A DNA stretch of 35,465 nucleotides from an uncultured Clostridia bacterium. GTDB taxonomy: Bacteria; Bacillota; Clostridia; TANB77; CAG-508. Each line of letters opens with the position of its first letter. Positions within the stretch are counted from its first letter, which is position 1. The notes beneath the pieces are model-generated. The model saw nothing but the letters and a program-made list of their open reading frames with translations. It was not told the origin of the DNA and did not search any database. Below are positions 7,788-17,550 of this stretch, piece by piece. The translations under genes and the position numbers were made by a program. The stretch covers positions 1-35,465 of the forward strand of contig CAJFLB010000017.1 of the NCBI GenBank assembly GCA_904387305.1. Direction: 5' to 3'.

Positions 7788-9749
7788 TTATTCTGTAATC
7801 AACTTTTCTAATTCCTTTATCTTATCACGTAATTCTGCTGCTTTTTCAAATTCCATTTCAGCCGCATATTTTAACATTTCATCTGTCAATTTTGTAATGG
7901 TATCTTTGATATCTTCTTCTTTTTCTAACTTATATTCTACGCCTATATCATCTGTAATCGTTACTCTAATAGAATCACGTACAGATTTTCGAATAGTTTT
8001 TGGTGTTATATGATGTTCCTTGTTATATGCTTCTTGAATTCTTCTTCTTCTATTGGTTTCTGAAATGGCTTTTTCCATACTTTCTGTTAATTCATCTGCA
8101 TACATAATAACTGTACCATCTGTATTTCTCGCAGCTCTTCCGATGGTTTGAATTAAAGACCTTTCTGAACGTAGAAATCCTTCTTTATCTGCATCTAGTA
8201 TCGCAACTAAAGATACTTCTGGAATATCTAATCCTTCTCTTAATAAGTTGATACCAACCAAAACATCAAATTCTCCTAATCGTAAATTTCGAATAATTTC
8301 CATTCTTTCTAAAGTTTTTGTATCAGAATGCATATAGTTTACTTTGATATCTAATCCTTTTAAATAATCCGTCAAGTCTTCCGCCATTTTCTTTGTTAAT
8401 GTTGTTACCAAAACTCTTTCATTTTTTTCTACTCTGATACGAATTTGTTCTAATAAGTCATCTATTTGATTAGTTACTGGTTTTACTTCAATTTTAGGGT
8501 CCAATAGTCCAGTTGGTCTGATAATTTGCTCAACAATATTTTCTTTACTATGTTCTTTTTCGTAATCTCCTGGTGTAGCACTTACAAATACTACTTGATT
8601 TAGCTTCTTCTCAAATTCCTCAAATGTTAATGGTCTATTATCAAATGCAGAAGGTAGCCTAAATCCATACTTTACTAAAGATTCTTTTCTTGAATGATCT
8701 CCATTATACATGGCCCTTACTTGTGGAATGGTTGCATGGGATTCATCAATTAATAATAAGAAATCCTTTGGAAAATAGTCAAATAATGTGTATGGAGGAC
8801 TTCCTGGTTTTCTTCCACTAATATGTCTAGAATAATTTTCTATTCCTGAACAAAATCCTGTTTCTTTCATCATTTCAATATCAAAATTTGTTCTCTCTTC
8901 GATTCTTTGTGCTTCAATTAATTTATTATGATCCTTAAAATATTTGATTCTTTCTTCTAGCTCCTCTTCTATTGTAACAATTGCTCTTTCCATTTTATTC
9001 TTTGTCGTTACATAATGAGATGCAGGAGAAATTAAAACATGTCTTCTAGTTCCAATGGTTTTTCCAGTTAATGGATTAATTTCTACTAATTTTTCAATTT
9101 CATCTCCCCAAAATTCCACTCTAATAGCAGATTCAGATTGGTCAGAAGGGTAAATCTCAACAATATCTCCTTTGGCTCTGAAAGTTCCTCTTTGAAAATC
9201 AATTTCATTTCTTGTATATTGCATGGTAATTAATTTTCTTAAAACCTCATCTCTTCCCTTTTGCATACCTGGTCTTAAAGATAACATCATTTCTTGATAA
9301 TCTTCTGGATCTCCTAAACCATAGATACAAGAAACAGAAGCAACGATAATAACATCTCTTGTTTCAAATAAAGATAAGGTTGCTGAATGTCTTAGTTTGT
9401 CAATTTCATCATTGACTGAAGAATCTTTCTCTATATAAGTATCTGATTGTGGAATATAGCTTTCTGGTTGGTAATAATCATAATAACTTACAAAATACTC
9501 GACATTGTTTTCTGGAAAAAACTCTTTGAATTCGGAATAAAGTTGTCCCGCTAATGTTTTATTATGTGCTAACACAAGCGTTGGTTTTTGTACTTTTTGA
9601 ATGATATTTGCCATTGTGAAAGTTTTACCAGAACCAGTAACACCAAGTAATGTTTGAAACTTCTTTCCCTCTTCTATACCCTTACTTAAATATTCAATTG
9701 CTTTTGGTTGGTCGCCTGTTGGCTTATATTCTGAATGTAATTTAAACAT
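7788..9749 (-). CDS. uvrB: Excinuclease ABC subunit B
   Basis: This is the DNA-damage-verifying ATPase of nucleotide excision repair, which takes DNA over from UvrA and recruits UvrC. At 653 residues it is full length. Visible parts: Walker A GVTGSGKT (36-43), the beta-hairpin region with Tyr-rich [13 protein letters not shown], Walker B LLIDESHA, helicase motifs ATPGDYE and [13 protein letters not shown], motif [11 protein letters not shown], and the C-terminal UVR motif [14 protein letters not shown] that binds UvrC. ATG at 9749 follows AAGGAGG. uvrA and uvrC are not next to it. No LexA-type box is seen upstream, although uvrB is often SOS-controlled. Confidence 0.97.
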   Translation of the reverse strand: MFKLHSEYKPTGDQPKAIEYLSKGIEEGKKFQTLLGVTGSGKTFTMANIIQKVQKPTLVLAHNKTLAGQLYSEFKEFFPENNVEYFVSYYDYYQPESYIPQSDTYIEKDSSVNDEIDKLRHSATLSLFETRDVIIVASVSCIYGLGDPEDYQEMMLSLRPGMQKGRDEVLRKLITMQYTRNEIDFQRGTFRAKGDIVEIYPSDQSESAIRVEFWGDEIEKLVEINPLTGKTIGTRRHVLISPASHYVTTKNKMERAIVTIEEELEERIKYFKDHNKLIEAQRIEERTNFDIEMMKETGFCSGIENYSRHISGRKPGSPPYTLFDYFPKDFLLLIDESHATIPQVRAMYNGDHSRKESLVKYGFRLPSAFDNRPLTFEEFEKKLNQVVFVSATPGDYEKEHSKENIVEQIIRPTGLLDPKIEVKPVTNQIDDLLEQIRIRVEKNERVLVTTLTKKMAEDLTDYLKGLDIKVNYMHSDTKTLERMEIIRNLRLGEFDVLVGINLLREGLDIPEVSLVAILDADKEGFLRSERSLIQTIGRAARNTDGTVIMYADELTESMEKAISETNRRRRIQEAYNKEHHITPKTIRKSVRDSIRVTITDDIGVEYKLEKEEDIKDTITKLTDEMLKYAAEMEFEKAAELRDKIKELEKLITE

Positions 9750-9838
9750 GTTTTCTCCTCCTTATAGATTTTATGCATCTCTTACCTGTATCATTTTCTC
9801 TACTATATCCTCTTTTTATTATTTTATGTAACATATTA

Positions 9839-9867
9839 CTTATATCATATTTATATTCAAAATACAA
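9839..9867 (-). promoter_or_regulatory. Probable uvrB promoter
   Basis: On the minus strand TTGTAT (9867-9862), 17 bases, then TATAAG (9844-9839) with TGA just before it. It lies about 90 bases before the uvrB start. The match is good, but the region is very AT-rich. Confidence 0.5.
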
Positions 9868-9910
9868 CAAATCCTATATCTTATTCGCATAATACACCTA
9901 TAAAACAATA

Positions 9911-9951
9911 AAAAATTCAAATTATAATAAAAATTAATAATTTGAATTTTT
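9911..9951. terminator. Intrinsic terminator
   Basis: AAAAATTCAAATTA (9911-9924) pairs with TAATTTGAATTTTT (9938-9951). It lies 29 bases after the stop of the membrane protein gene at 9981 (minus strand), with U-rich sequence after the stem. Confidence 0.65.
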
Positions 9952-9980
9952 GTTTTTTATTAATATATACTTTTCTTATC

Positions 9981-10670
9981 TTATAAAGAAATTCCTAAGA
10001 AACTAAATGCAAATGCAGCAATATAATATATAACTTCAACTTTTATAAATACTTTTAAAGCTTTTTCATTATCTTCTTCTTTAAACATTTCTTTTACAAC
10101 AAAGAACATTAATACTGTTGAAATGACACTTAGTAATGAAGATATTGGGTTTGTAACATATCTTATATTTGAACTGATATATGTTAAATATCCTAAGACT
10201 ACTGAAATTACCACTGGTATTTTGGCAATAGATACTGTAGTAATTGATTTTGTTAATGATTGTTTATTATCTTTATTTAATACATGGATAATAATTGCCA
10301 TTACTAATATTTTTAATACTGGTGATAACATTAATTTTATTGTTGCTAATACATTAAATTTGTAATAGTCATAAATAACAAAGTCTATAATTTTACTAAG
10401 TAGAATAAGTACTACCCATGCAATGATGATTATTAATGCTGTTTTATAAAATTGATTTTTATTATCTTCAACAATTTCCTTAATAGTTTCTACTGGCTTT
10501 CCAAATAATTTTGTTAATAACCCTTTCCCTTTTTCTGCTTCTTCTTTAAAGTTTATGTTTTTCATTTGCTCTTTTGTCTCTTTAAAAGTTTCAGCAGCTT
10601 GTTTTTTTAATTCTCCATCATTGTTTACTTGTTGCTCATTTTGTTCATTTACTTTTTCATTTTCATCCAT
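9981..10670 (-). CDS. Yip1-like multi-pass membrane protein
   Basis: This 229-residue protein has a long charged N-terminus (residues 1-70, rich in Glu, Lys, Asn and Gln, probably helical) and then about five hydrophobic segments from residue 75 onward. The membrane part (KSITTVSIAKIPVVISVVLG, with an Ile/Val-rich ending) resembles the Yip1/DUF1282-type proteins common in Firmicutes. No catalytic motif is visible and the function is unknown. ATG follows GGGGAGG. It stands alone between uvrB and the sigma-factor region, with a terminator behind it. Confidence 0.55.
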   Translation of the reverse strand: MDENEKVNEQNEQQVNNDGELKKQAAETFKETKEQMKNINFKEEAEKGKGLLTKLFGKPVETIKEIVEDNKNQFYKTALIIIIAWVVLILLSKIIDFVIYDYYKFNVLATIKLMLSPVLKILVMAIIIHVLNKDNKQSLTKSITTVSIAKIPVVISVVLGYLTYISSNIRYVTNPISSLLSVISTVLMFFVVKEMFKEEDNEKALKVFIKVEVIYYIAAFAFSFLGISL

Positions 10671-10818
10671 TCTTTTTTCCTCCCCTTATCATATATATTT
10701 TACTACATTTGAATTATATCAAAAAAGATGGATTTTGTGAATATTTTATAAATTTTTTTTATTTTATCCAAATTCTCCAAAAAAATGGAGAACATTGTGA
10801 TTTCTATATTTAGATTAG

Positions 10819-10920
10819 TCAGACATATTCAACTGTACTTGTGGCTTTCTTCATTCCCCAACAGGTTGCATCATGGGTGTCTTGTGGTTTGAAAGATATC
10901 CAAATTTGTTTGAAAATCAT
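10819..10920 (-). CDS. 33-residue cysteine-containing peptide
   Basis: ATG at 10920 is preceded by AGGAG at ten bases, a good ribosome site; stop TGA at 10819-10821. The peptide begins MIFKQIWISFKP, has a single Cys in DATCWGMKKA and ends TSTVEYV. G+C is about 37 percent by my count, above the surrounding sequence, and it uses C-ending codons (ACC, GCC, GTC) that are rare in neighbouring genes. This suggests conserved or foreign sequence. It follows the sigma/anti-sigma pair on the same strand, with a hairpin between. A signalling or bacteriocin-like precursor is possible, but I recognise no family and see no processing or export gene beside it. Confidence 0.45.
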   Translation of the reverse strand: MIFKQIWISFKPQDTHDATCWGMKKATSTVEYV

Positions 10921-10954
10921 ATACTTCACTCTCCTAATATGGATATTACCATAA

Positions 10955-10986
10955 ATGGAAGTAATTATCAATATCATTACTTCCAT
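10955..10986 (-). terminator. Hairpin after the anti-sigma gene
   Basis: ATGGAAGTAAT (10955-10965) pairs with ATTACTTCCAT (10976-10986). It begins 18 bases after the anti-sigma stop. The U tract after it is weak, so read-through into the small peptide gene is possible. Confidence 0.5.
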
Positions 10987-11003
10987 CAAAATTGAATTCT
11001 CTA

Positions 11004-11954
11004 TTATGAATGATTCTCTATCATATCTTCCATATTTAGAGTTTTATTTTCTACTGTATAATCAGATAAATCAGGAACTTCAACATCTTCATCTGTAACA
11101 GTATTAAATTCATATTCATATGTCTGTATAGTATCTCTCATTTCTTTCACAACATCTGTACCAGGAAAGAATGATTTTGCGCCACCTCTAGTAATTTCTC
11201 TTATTGGTAATCCTGTTTCTTTATCTATCCATATTTCCCATTTATTATTATCTGACCTATTTTTCAATACATAATATTCTTTGCTATAATCATAAGTATC
11301 TGTATCTATAGAATATACAAAGGTTGTTCCTATTTTTGAAAACAAATCATTCCTACTAGTAACAAATGGGACATTTTTAATATTATCATTTTTTATTTTA
11401 GAAATATCACCTTTCTCAATTACCGCTTTTTTGTCTGTTTCATATATATATGTTCGTTTATCTGAATTGATATCTGCATATTGTGTAATACTTGTTTCTA
11501 TTCCATTGTCTGAATAGACCGTCCACATAGACTTATATTTTCCATCTTTATAATATTCTTTTGTAACAGCTGTTTGATTGTCAAACAAAATTTCACTTGT
11601 TTCTTTATAAAAATTATTTGATTGTAATGATTTTTCTGCTTTATTCATAATACTATTTATTTTTAAATAGTTATTTAAAAATATAATAAAAGCAATTAAC
11701 AATAGTATTGCACTAGCTAACAATATAGATTTTATTTTTGCCCTAATTCTAATTTTCTTTAAATAATCTAACTCTATTTGTTCTTTATTCTCTTTTGCTT
11801 CAGAGTCATCTTGAACATGTTTCAATTCAAGTTGGCAGTTTTCACAATCTTTTATATGTTCTTCGACTAATTTTTTTGATTCTGGATTTAATATACCATC
11901 AGCATAACTAACTAATAAATCTTGCACAATTTCACATTCTTTTTTATTTTTCAT
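11004..11954 (-). CDS. Membrane anti-sigma factor with zinc-finger domain
   Basis: This 316-residue protein has an N-terminal zf-HC2/anti-sigma domain: C7 and the HxxxCxxC motif in EEHIKDCENCQ (residues 30-40). One membrane segment follows near residues 75-96 (ILLASAILLLIAFIIFL), then about 220 extracellular residues rich in Tyr, Thr and charged residues, similar in style to LolA-like sensor domains of Firmicute anti-sigma factors (YYKDGKYKSMWTVYSDN, WIDKETGLPIRE). It should hold the ECF sigma factor at the membrane until an external signal releases it. Its start overlaps the end of the sigma gene by 11 bases (translational coupling), with GGGAGG before ATG. The signal is unknown. Confidence 0.8.
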   Translation of the reverse strand: MKNKKECEIVQDLLVSYADGILNPESKKLVEEHIKDCENCQLELKHVQDDSEAKENKEQIELDYLKKIRIRAKIKSILLASAILLLIAFIIFLNNYLKINSIMNKAEKSLQSNNFYKETSEILFDNQTAVTKEYYKDGKYKSMWTVYSDNGIETSITQYADINSDKRTYIYETDKKAVIEKGDISKIKNDNIKNVPFVTSRNDLFSKIGTTFVYSIDTDTYDYSKEYYVLKNRSDNNKWEIWIDKETGLPIREITRGGAKSFFPGTDVVKEMRDTIQTYEYEFNTVTDEDVEVPDLSDYTVENKTLNMEDMIENHS

Positions 11955-12438
11955 CTTTATTTTCCTCCCTTATTTTTTGTTTTGCTCTATAATATGTAAC
12001 TCTTGACCAATTAGCTGTTTTTCCAAGTATTTCTCCTATTTCTTCATAACTTAAATTACCTACCATTCTTAAATACATAACTTCTCTGGATTTTTCATCT
12101 AATTTTTGCATGTCTTTAAATAATTTTAATTTTTCTTCTTTTTCACAGATAAGTTCTTCAAGAGATTCATCATATAGAATATTGTCATTTACTTCTTCCA
12201 AAGAAACATTAACACTTTTCTTACTTTTTTTTAATTCTTTGTACCATAGATGTTTTGCTATTTGACATAACCAAACAGATAATTTACATTCTCCTCTAAA
12301 CTTTTTGATGTCTTCAACAGCTATGGCAAAAGTTTCTTGTGTTAGTTCTTCAGAAATATCCCTATTTTGCGTTAAGCAGAATAAGTATTTATATACAGTT
12401 GTAGAATATTCTTTATATATTTCTTCAATATTCTGCAT
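11944..12438 (-). CDS. ECF-type RNA polymerase sigma factor
   Basis: This 164-residue sigma-70 family protein contains only regions 2 and 4. Region 2 covers about residues 5-75 (EELTQETFAIAVEDIKKFRGE, then KLSVWLCQIAKHLWYKEL, the -10 recognition helix). Region 4 covers about 105-160 (SREVMYLRMVGNLSYEEIGEILG with a helix-turn-helix, then WSRVTYYRAKQKIRE). It is paired with the overlapping membrane anti-sigma factor, so it likely answers an envelope signal. The start has AAGGAGG. The target promoters cannot be told from this sequence; no bipartite ECF promoter was recognised nearby. Confidence 0.92.
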   Translation of the reverse strand: MQNIEEIYKEYSTTVYKYLFCLTQNRDISEELTQETFAIAVEDIKKFRGECKLSVWLCQIAKHLWYKELKKSKKSVNVSLEEVNDNILYDESLEELICEKEEKLKLFKDMQKLDEKSREVMYLRMVGNLSYEEIGEILGKTANWSRVTYYRAKQKIREENKDEK

Positions 12439-12532
12439 AACTTTTTACCTCCTTCTATATAATAAGGGAACTTTTTTCCTGTTTTGTTACAAGAAAAAAC
12501 AAGTTTTTTAATTATATTATAAAAATTGTTAA

Positions 12533-12562
12533 AGGCAGATAATTATATCTAATCATCTGCCT
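12533..12562 (-). terminator. Terminator of the amidase gene
   Basis: AGGCAGAT (12533-12540) pairs with ATCTGCCT (12555-12562). It lies 40 bases after the amidase stop, and the minus-strand transcript then reads U-rich sequence. Confidence 0.6.
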
Positions 12563-12602
12563 ATTTTTACTATTCTATTCATAACCCATTTCTACAAGTC
12601 TT

Positions 12603-13964
12603 TCATTTTATTCCATAAAAATTAACTATGCTATTTGTAATTGCTTTTGCATATAGATTATCATTTCTTAAAATATTATTTAAATCTTCATCTACATTGA
12701 TATATCCAAGTTCTACTAAATATCCTTCAACACCTACATTTGAGTCTCGATATTTATTTGCAGCATAGGCTTTATTGGTTCCATCTACATAGGCTCCTGT
12801 TGCAATTCCTCCAATTTCTCTTATGATATACAAGTATGGAATAGAATCAAATATTCCTTTATAATTTTCTCTTGAAAAAGCTGTTTCATTTTTTTGGTCT
12901 TCAACTTCTATTGTTCTAACATAAATCCCGTCTTCTACTTTGTCTGTTTGATTAGTAGAATATTCTGTTTTTGCTGTTTCAACAATATTATCTGCCAACT
13001 TTTTTGCTAATGTTACATCACTATTAGAAGAGGCATAAATTTCAACACCACCATCTACATTGTCTGAAAGATTACTATTTAAATGTAAAGATATAAGAAT
13101 TTTTGCATGAGATTCATTTGCCATGGTTACCCTTCCATCTTCATCATAAATATTATACATGGTGTATTCCTCTTCTGACTCTGTTCCATCTCTTGTTAAT
13201 AATACTTTTAACCCTATTGCTTCTAATTGTTTTTTTAATTCAAGAGCACAATCTAAAGCAATTTCTGATTCCATATATCTACCATTGACAGCTCCAACAT
13301 CACTTCCTCCATGTCCTGGATCAATGACTACATCATAGACATTATCTGGCAATTCTTTTACTGTTGTGATATGGAACCCTAAAATAGGCATATTATTTAT
13401 TGTCGTAAAATCTATATAAATTCTATTATTGGTATGATTTCTTGTTAAGGTGTAATATTCTATATTTCCATATTCAGAATCATTAGATAAAGAATAGTAT
13501 TTTGTTTCATTATTTAAAAATCTAACTTTTAATAAAATATAGTAGTTCTCAACCTTTAAACTTTCTAAATCTAATCCTGTATTAATTTCTTTTAGAGTAG
13601 AAAAAGAAAGTTGATTATTTTCATGAGTATATTCTGTATCTATACCAATTTCTTCTCCTGATGCTGTTTTTGCTACTACTTCCACAGAGTCTATTGAATT
13701 GGTGTCATGAATGTCAATATCTCCTTCTATATTGAAATGTGTACCATATACAATATATCGATTTACATTGACATATGCATCTGTTTCAATTTCATCAACA
13801 ATTTCATTGATAGTTGAAAAAGCATTAACAGAAGCACTGTTTTGGCTTTTATTTGTGCTAATATAATAGACAAATGCTATTATGACAATCATAATGACAA
13901 GCATGGTCATTCTTTTTGAAAATACTTGGTTTTTCTTATATCTTCTCTTCTTTTTTCTTTTCAT
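12603..13964 (-). CDS. N-acetylmuramoyl-L-alanine amidase (Amidase_3)
   Basis: This 453-residue peptidoglycan hydrolase cuts the bond between N-acetylmuramic acid and the stem peptide. A basic N-terminus (MKRKKKRRYKK) and one membrane segment (20-36) anchor it outside the cell. Residues about 55-205 are a beta-rich region of unknown role. The zinc amidase domain starts near 210 with DPGHGG (215-220, zinc His 218), a zinc Glu in MESE (about 232), SLHLNS (zinc His 294) and the catalytic Glu in VELGYIN (about 418). All key residues are present. The gap between the second His and the catalytic Glu is longer than in CwlD, suggesting an insertion. ATG follows AAGGAG. It is transcribed after the surface-protein gene, but a terminator separates them. 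Confidence 0.9.
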   Translation of the reverse strand: MKRKKKRRYKKNQVFSKRMTMLVIMIVIIAFVYYISTNKSQNSASVNAFSTINEIVDEIETDAYVNVNRYIVYGTHFNIEGDIDIHDTNSIDSVEVVAKTASGEEIGIDTEYTHENNQLSFSTLKEINTGLDLESLKVENYYILLKVRFLNNETKYYSLSNDSEYGNIEYYTLTRNHTNNRIYIDFTTINNMPILGFHITTVKELPDNVYDVVIDPGHGGSDVGAVNGRYMESEIALDCALELKKQLEAIGLKVLLTRDGTESEEEYTMYNIYDEDGRVTMANESHAKILISLHLNSNLSDNVDGGVEIYASSNSDVTLAKKLADNIVETAKTEYSTNQTDKVEDGIYVRTIEVEDQKNETAFSRENYKGIFDSIPYLYIIREIGGIATGAYVDGTNKAYAANKYRDSNVGVEGYLVELGYINVDEDLNNILRNDNLYAKAITNSIVNFYGIK

Positions 13965-14104
13965 AAGTTTCTCCTTAAATTCTTCCCTACTATTTCGTTT
14001 TTTTCTTTTTATAAAAAATATTATACAACATTTTTCTTACTAATTATATATCATTTTTTTAAAATTGTATCAATATTTTCGTTATTATTTTTGTATTAAT
14101 ACAA

Positions 14105-14146
14105 AAAAACAAAATATCCTATATGATTCTAGAATATTTTGTTTTT
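14105..14146. terminator. Terminator of the surface-protein gene
   Basis: AAAAACAAAATAT (14105-14117) pairs perfectly with ATATTTTGTTTTT (14134-14146). It lies 43 bases after the stop of the LPYTG protein gene, with a U tract on either strand. Confidence 0.75.
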
Positions 14147-14188
14147 ATAATTTAATTTTTTATATTGTTTTATTCAAACTTTTGTATT

Positions 14189-17100
14189 TTATATCTTATA
14201 TTTTTTATATTTTATGTATGTGAATATAGCCACACCACTTGTAATAACAATACCAATGATTAATATATTTCCAAGTCCTGTATAAGGTAATTTTGAATTA
14301 CTAGTAGAAATATTATTTTTTCCTGAATTACTGATGATATTTTTATCATTGTTTGTTTCGCCTATATGGCTATTATTTGTACCTCCATTTTGGTTGTTGT
14401 TGTTGGTATTATCCGTATTAGTATCACCATCATTATTATTGCCTGTATTTGTATTATCATTTCCATTGTTATTATCATTTGTATTATTATTATCATTGTT
14501 ATCGTCATTGTTATCATCATTATTATTGTCATTATTTTCTTGAATGTCTATGACAAATTCTACAATTGTTTGATTTCCCGCTTGATCAATTGCTGTTAAC
14601 ACATATGTGCCATTTTCAGAAATTGTATCTCCACTTTCATAGTTTTCTATAACATTACCATTTCTTGTTAATATTATCTTTGCCAAATTTTCATCTTCTA
14701 TGATAGGTGCTACTTCCTTGTTGTATGTCATACCATCTTCTACTCCTGTAATTGTAGGCGGTGTTTTATCTTCATTTTCTTCTGGTTGAATATTGATAAC
14801 AAATCTTACAACCGTTTTGTTGCCAGCTTCATCTGTTGCTGTTAATACATATGTACCATTTTCAGTAATTGTATCTCCATTTTGATAATCTTCTACAATA
14901 TTACCATTTCTTGTTAATGTTACACCTGCCAAGTTTTCATCTTCTACTTTAGGTGTTAATGCAATTCCATATGTCATACCATCTTGTACTCCTGTAATCG
15001 TAGGTGGTGTTGTGTCATCTGGATTAGGATTTGGATCTGGATCGGGAGTTGGATCTGGTGTTACAATTTCTGTAATTGTAATCACTGTTACAGTCTTATT
15101 TCCTTGTTCATCTTCAGCATAAATGGTATATGTTCCATTTTTTGTAATCATAACTGCTGCCTCTGCTGATTTATCATCTGTTATCATTTGAAGTGAATTT
15201 CCCTCATCCTCAAAATAATCTGTATTTTGTTCTCCATTTGCTATTTTTATTACAGCAATTTGTGATTGTGTATCTGTTACATGAATTGTAACTTTTATAG
15301 ATTCATTTTCATTAATACTTTCATTTGATGTTTGAATTTTTGGAGGTGTTGTATCATCAATTTCTGGATCTTCAGTAATTGTTGTTACTTCAAATACTTC
15401 TATTTTAGCATTTCCTGCCTCATCTTTAGCATATACTGTATATGTTCCATTTTCTGTAACATTTATAGCTGCTAATGCAAAATTCTCCTCTTTTTGAAGA
15501 TTTAACTCTTGACCTCCATCTTCAAAATATTCTATTGCCTGTTCTCCTCTTGCAACTTTTACCATATTGATATTAGTAAGATTATCTAAAAGAGATATAG
15601 ATACTTCAACATTTTCATTATCTGTATTTTCTTGATTTATTGTAATTTCAGGTGCTGTCTTATCAATAATAAATTTTACCACTACTTCATTTCCTGCTTC
15701 ATCTACTGCATTTAAAACATATGCCCCTTCTTCTTCTATGGTATCTCCGTTTTGATAATCTTCTACATCCAATCCATCTATTGTTAAATAAATTTCTGCT
15801 AAATGTTCATCTACAATGTTTGGTGTAACAGAAGTATTATATATACCATTATCTTGAACATTATTTACTTCTGGAGGTGTTGTATCTTCTTCTGTTGGTG
15901 GAGTTTCATCTATATTTGTAATTTCTATTGTTTTAACCGTTACATTACCATTATCATCTTTTGCATATACAGTATATGTTCCAATAGCATTAATTGTAAA
16001 TTCTGTATGAATTGCTACACCTACTTTATCTTGTCCAATTCGAATTCCATTTGTTTCAAAATATGCTAAGTTTTGTTCTCCTTCTGCCCATTTGATTTCA
16101 TCAACATTAGAATGGTCTGCTTGAACATATACATCAATTTGTTTTGGATTTTGTGTATTTTGTGTAAGTGTAATGGTTGGTGCTTCACTTGGTTCTGGTT
16201 CAGGAGTATCGATTCCTATAAGTGTTTTTGTATAAATGTGTGAATATCCTTGTTTATCTTTAACATATACATTAATTGTGCAATTTTCTTGAACTGTATA
16301 TTTACCAACTACTTCTCTTCCTGGTTCTATTGAAATAGACTCTCCATTATTTTCAAAATAGTCCATATCAATATCATCACCTATCGCTACCTTCATTTCA
16401 ACAATATCACATATTGTATTTGTAGCAGTTATTGTCAAATTACCAGGAGAATTTTCATCTTGTTCAATTGTTACATTCATTACTTTTTCTTGTGCAGTAA
16501 TTCTTTTTTGTGTAAATAATTTATAACCTGCTTCATCTTCTATGCAAAACATATAAGTGTCATCTTCTGGTGCTGTATAACTTACATTAACTGTTTGCCC
16601 CTCTGTAATAGATAATCCTTCAATCGTGTCAAATTTATCATAATCTTCTCCTATTTCAGAAAGTTTGGCTACTTTCACAGAAACAATTTTGCAAATAGCA
16701 TCTGTTATATTTAAATGAACTTCTCTTGTGTTGGTTCCATTTGTGATTTGAACTGAAATTGGTGTGTTTTGTTTTGCTATATATATTTGACGAGTTGTTT
16801 TATTTCCTTCACTATCTTCTGCATAAATAACATATAAGCCTTCTTCTGTAATTTCTGTATATCGTACAGATACATGATTGCTTTCCATAAATTCTATATC
16901 TTTTCCTTGTTGACTAAAATCAATATTATCATTGATATGTTCCTTTTTGGCAATCTTCAATTTTGTTATTGTATTTTTATTACTTGTTACATCAATATTT
17001 AAAATCAATGAATTCTCTTCTTTTGTTAATGTAATCTGTGGCATATCATTTGGATCATTTACTGTTAATCTTGCTAAAAATGCATTTCCTTTTTCATCTT

Positions 17101-17464
17101 TAGCAAAAACTGTATAACTTCCATAACCATCTAATTCAAATGTTTCTTCAATGGTTTGTGCTGGTGTTATATTAAATGTATATATGTCCTCATGCTCTTC
17201 TTCAAAATAGCCTATATTATCTGTATCAATATATCGATGCACATATTTTAAATCAGTAATATTACTTTCTGTATCTGTTGCAGTTATATGAATTAAATTT
17301 GGATTTGTTTCATCTCTTTCTAACACTATATTAAGTGGATAATCTTGTTCTGAAGTTGCCGATGTTCCACTATCTACCGCCTTTGATACAATTGGTAAAC
17401 AGATTGGTAATATCATCATCATAATGATTAACACTGATACAATTTTTTTAATTGTGTCTTTCAT
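14189..17464 (-). CDS. Sortase-anchored repeat surface protein (LPYTG)
   Basis: This 1091-residue cell-wall protein starts with a signal peptide (MKDTIKKIVSVLIIMMMILP, cleavage probably near the Ala of VSKA). I place the start at 17464: it has a strong AAAGGAGG site, while the longer in-frame start 144 bases upstream has none. The mature part holds about seven Ig-like repeats of roughly 90 residues (typical ending GTYTVYAKDEAGN) and three repeats of about 80 residues beginning DTTPP and ending in TYVLTATDEAGN. An Asn/Asp-rich spacer of about 80 residues, presumably spanning the wall, follows; then LPYTG, a hydrophobic segment and the basic tail KYKKYKI. Sortase links such proteins to peptidoglycan. 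The repeats resemble adhesin stalk domains; no ligand-binding or enzyme domain is evident. No sortase gene lies in the window. Confidence 0.9.
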   Translation of the reverse strand: MKDTIKKIVSVLIIMMMILPICLPIVSKAVDSGTSATSEQDYPLNIVLERDETNPNLIHITATDTESNITDLKYVHRYIDTDNIGYFEEEHEDIYTFNITPAQTIEETFELDGYGSYTVFAKDEKGNAFLARLTVNDPNDMPQITLTKEENSLILNIDVTSNKNTITKLKIAKKEHINDNIDFSQQGKDIEFMESNHVSVRYTEITEEGLYVIYAEDSEGNKTTRQIYIAKQNTPISVQITNGTNTREVHLNITDAICKIVSVKVAKLSEIGEDYDKFDTIEGLSITEGQTVNVSYTAPEDDTYMFCIEDEAGYKLFTQKRITAQEKVMNVTIEQDENSPGNLTITATNTICDIVEMKVAIGDDIDMDYFENNGESISIEPGREVVGKYTVQENCTINVYVKDKQGYSHIYTKTLIGIDTPEPEPSEAPTITLTQNTQNPKQIDVYVQADHSNVDEIKWAEGEQNLAYFETNGIRIGQDKVGVAIHTEFTINAIGTYTVYAKDDNGNVTVKTIEITNIDETPPTEEDTTPPEVNNVQDNGIYNTSVTPNIVDEHLAEIYLTIDGLDVEDYQNGDTIEEEGAYVLNAVDEAGNEVVVKFIIDKTAPEITINQENTDNENVEVSISLLDNLTNINMVKVARGEQAIEYFEDGGQELNLQKEENFALAAINVTENGTYTVYAKDEAGNAKIEVFEVTTITEDPEIDDTTPPKIQTSNESINENESIKVTIHVTDTQSQIAVIKIANGEQNTDYFEDEGNSLQMITDDKSAEAAVMITKNGTYTIYAEDEQGNKTVTVITITEIVTPDPTPDPDPNPNPDDTTPPTITGVQDGMTYGIALTPKVEDENLAGVTLTRNGNIVEDYQNGDTITENGTYVLTATDEAGNKTVVRFVINIQPEENEDKTPPTITGVEDGMTYNKEVAPIIEDENLAKIILTRNGNVIENYESGDTISENGTYVLTAIDQAGNQTIVEFVIDIQENNDNNNDDNNDDNNDNNNTNDNNNGNDNTNTGNNNDGDTNTDNTNNNNQNGGTNNSHIGETNNDKNIISNSGKNNISTSNSKLPYTGLGNILIIGIVITSGVAIFTYIKYKKYKI
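14395..14540 (-). repeat. Asn/Asp-codon low-complexity tract
   Basis: A run of AAT, AAC, GAT and GAC codons in the surface-protein gene codes for the wall-spanning spacer. The tract is prone to slippage, so its length may vary between strains. The long antisense frames here are artefacts of this composition. Confidence 0.8.
14545..15020 (-). repeat. Two tandem copies of an 80-residue domain
   Basis: Two adjacent DTTPP/DKTPP-type repeats share long identical DNA blocks (for example ACCATTTTCAG near 14610 and 14855, and CATACCATCTT near 14730 and 14975). The third copy (about 15640-15880) is more diverged. This points to a recent internal duplication. Confidence 0.75.
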
Positions 17465-17550
17465 TTTACTTCCTCCTTTGGTATATCTTATGTGTATCAA
17501 AATATAGTTTTTGTTACTATATTTTTTTGTATTATATATCAAAAATATTA

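Larger units (their letters stand above)
10671..11003. other. Intergenic region with small ORF and two hairpins
   Basis: This stretch of 333 bases holds a 33-codon ORF (10819-10920, minus), a 7-bp hairpin TTCTCCA/TGGAGAA (10773-10779, 10786-10792) after it, and an 11-bp hairpin (10955-10986) before it. Between about 10820 and 10920 the base composition is clearly less AT-rich than around it. Confidence 0.6.

Noticed and set aside
14334..14599. Plus-strand frames of 69 and 77 codons opposite the surface-protein gene
   Set aside because: They are hydrophobic low-complexity artefacts (Ile/Leu/Val/Ser runs) of the Asn/Asp codon tract on the other strand, without ribosome sites.
14545..15880. Spaced repeated DNA blocks that might suggest a CRISPR array
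   Set aside because: The blocks are in-frame protein-domain repeats of uneven length and divergence; there are no short identical direct repeats with unique spacers.
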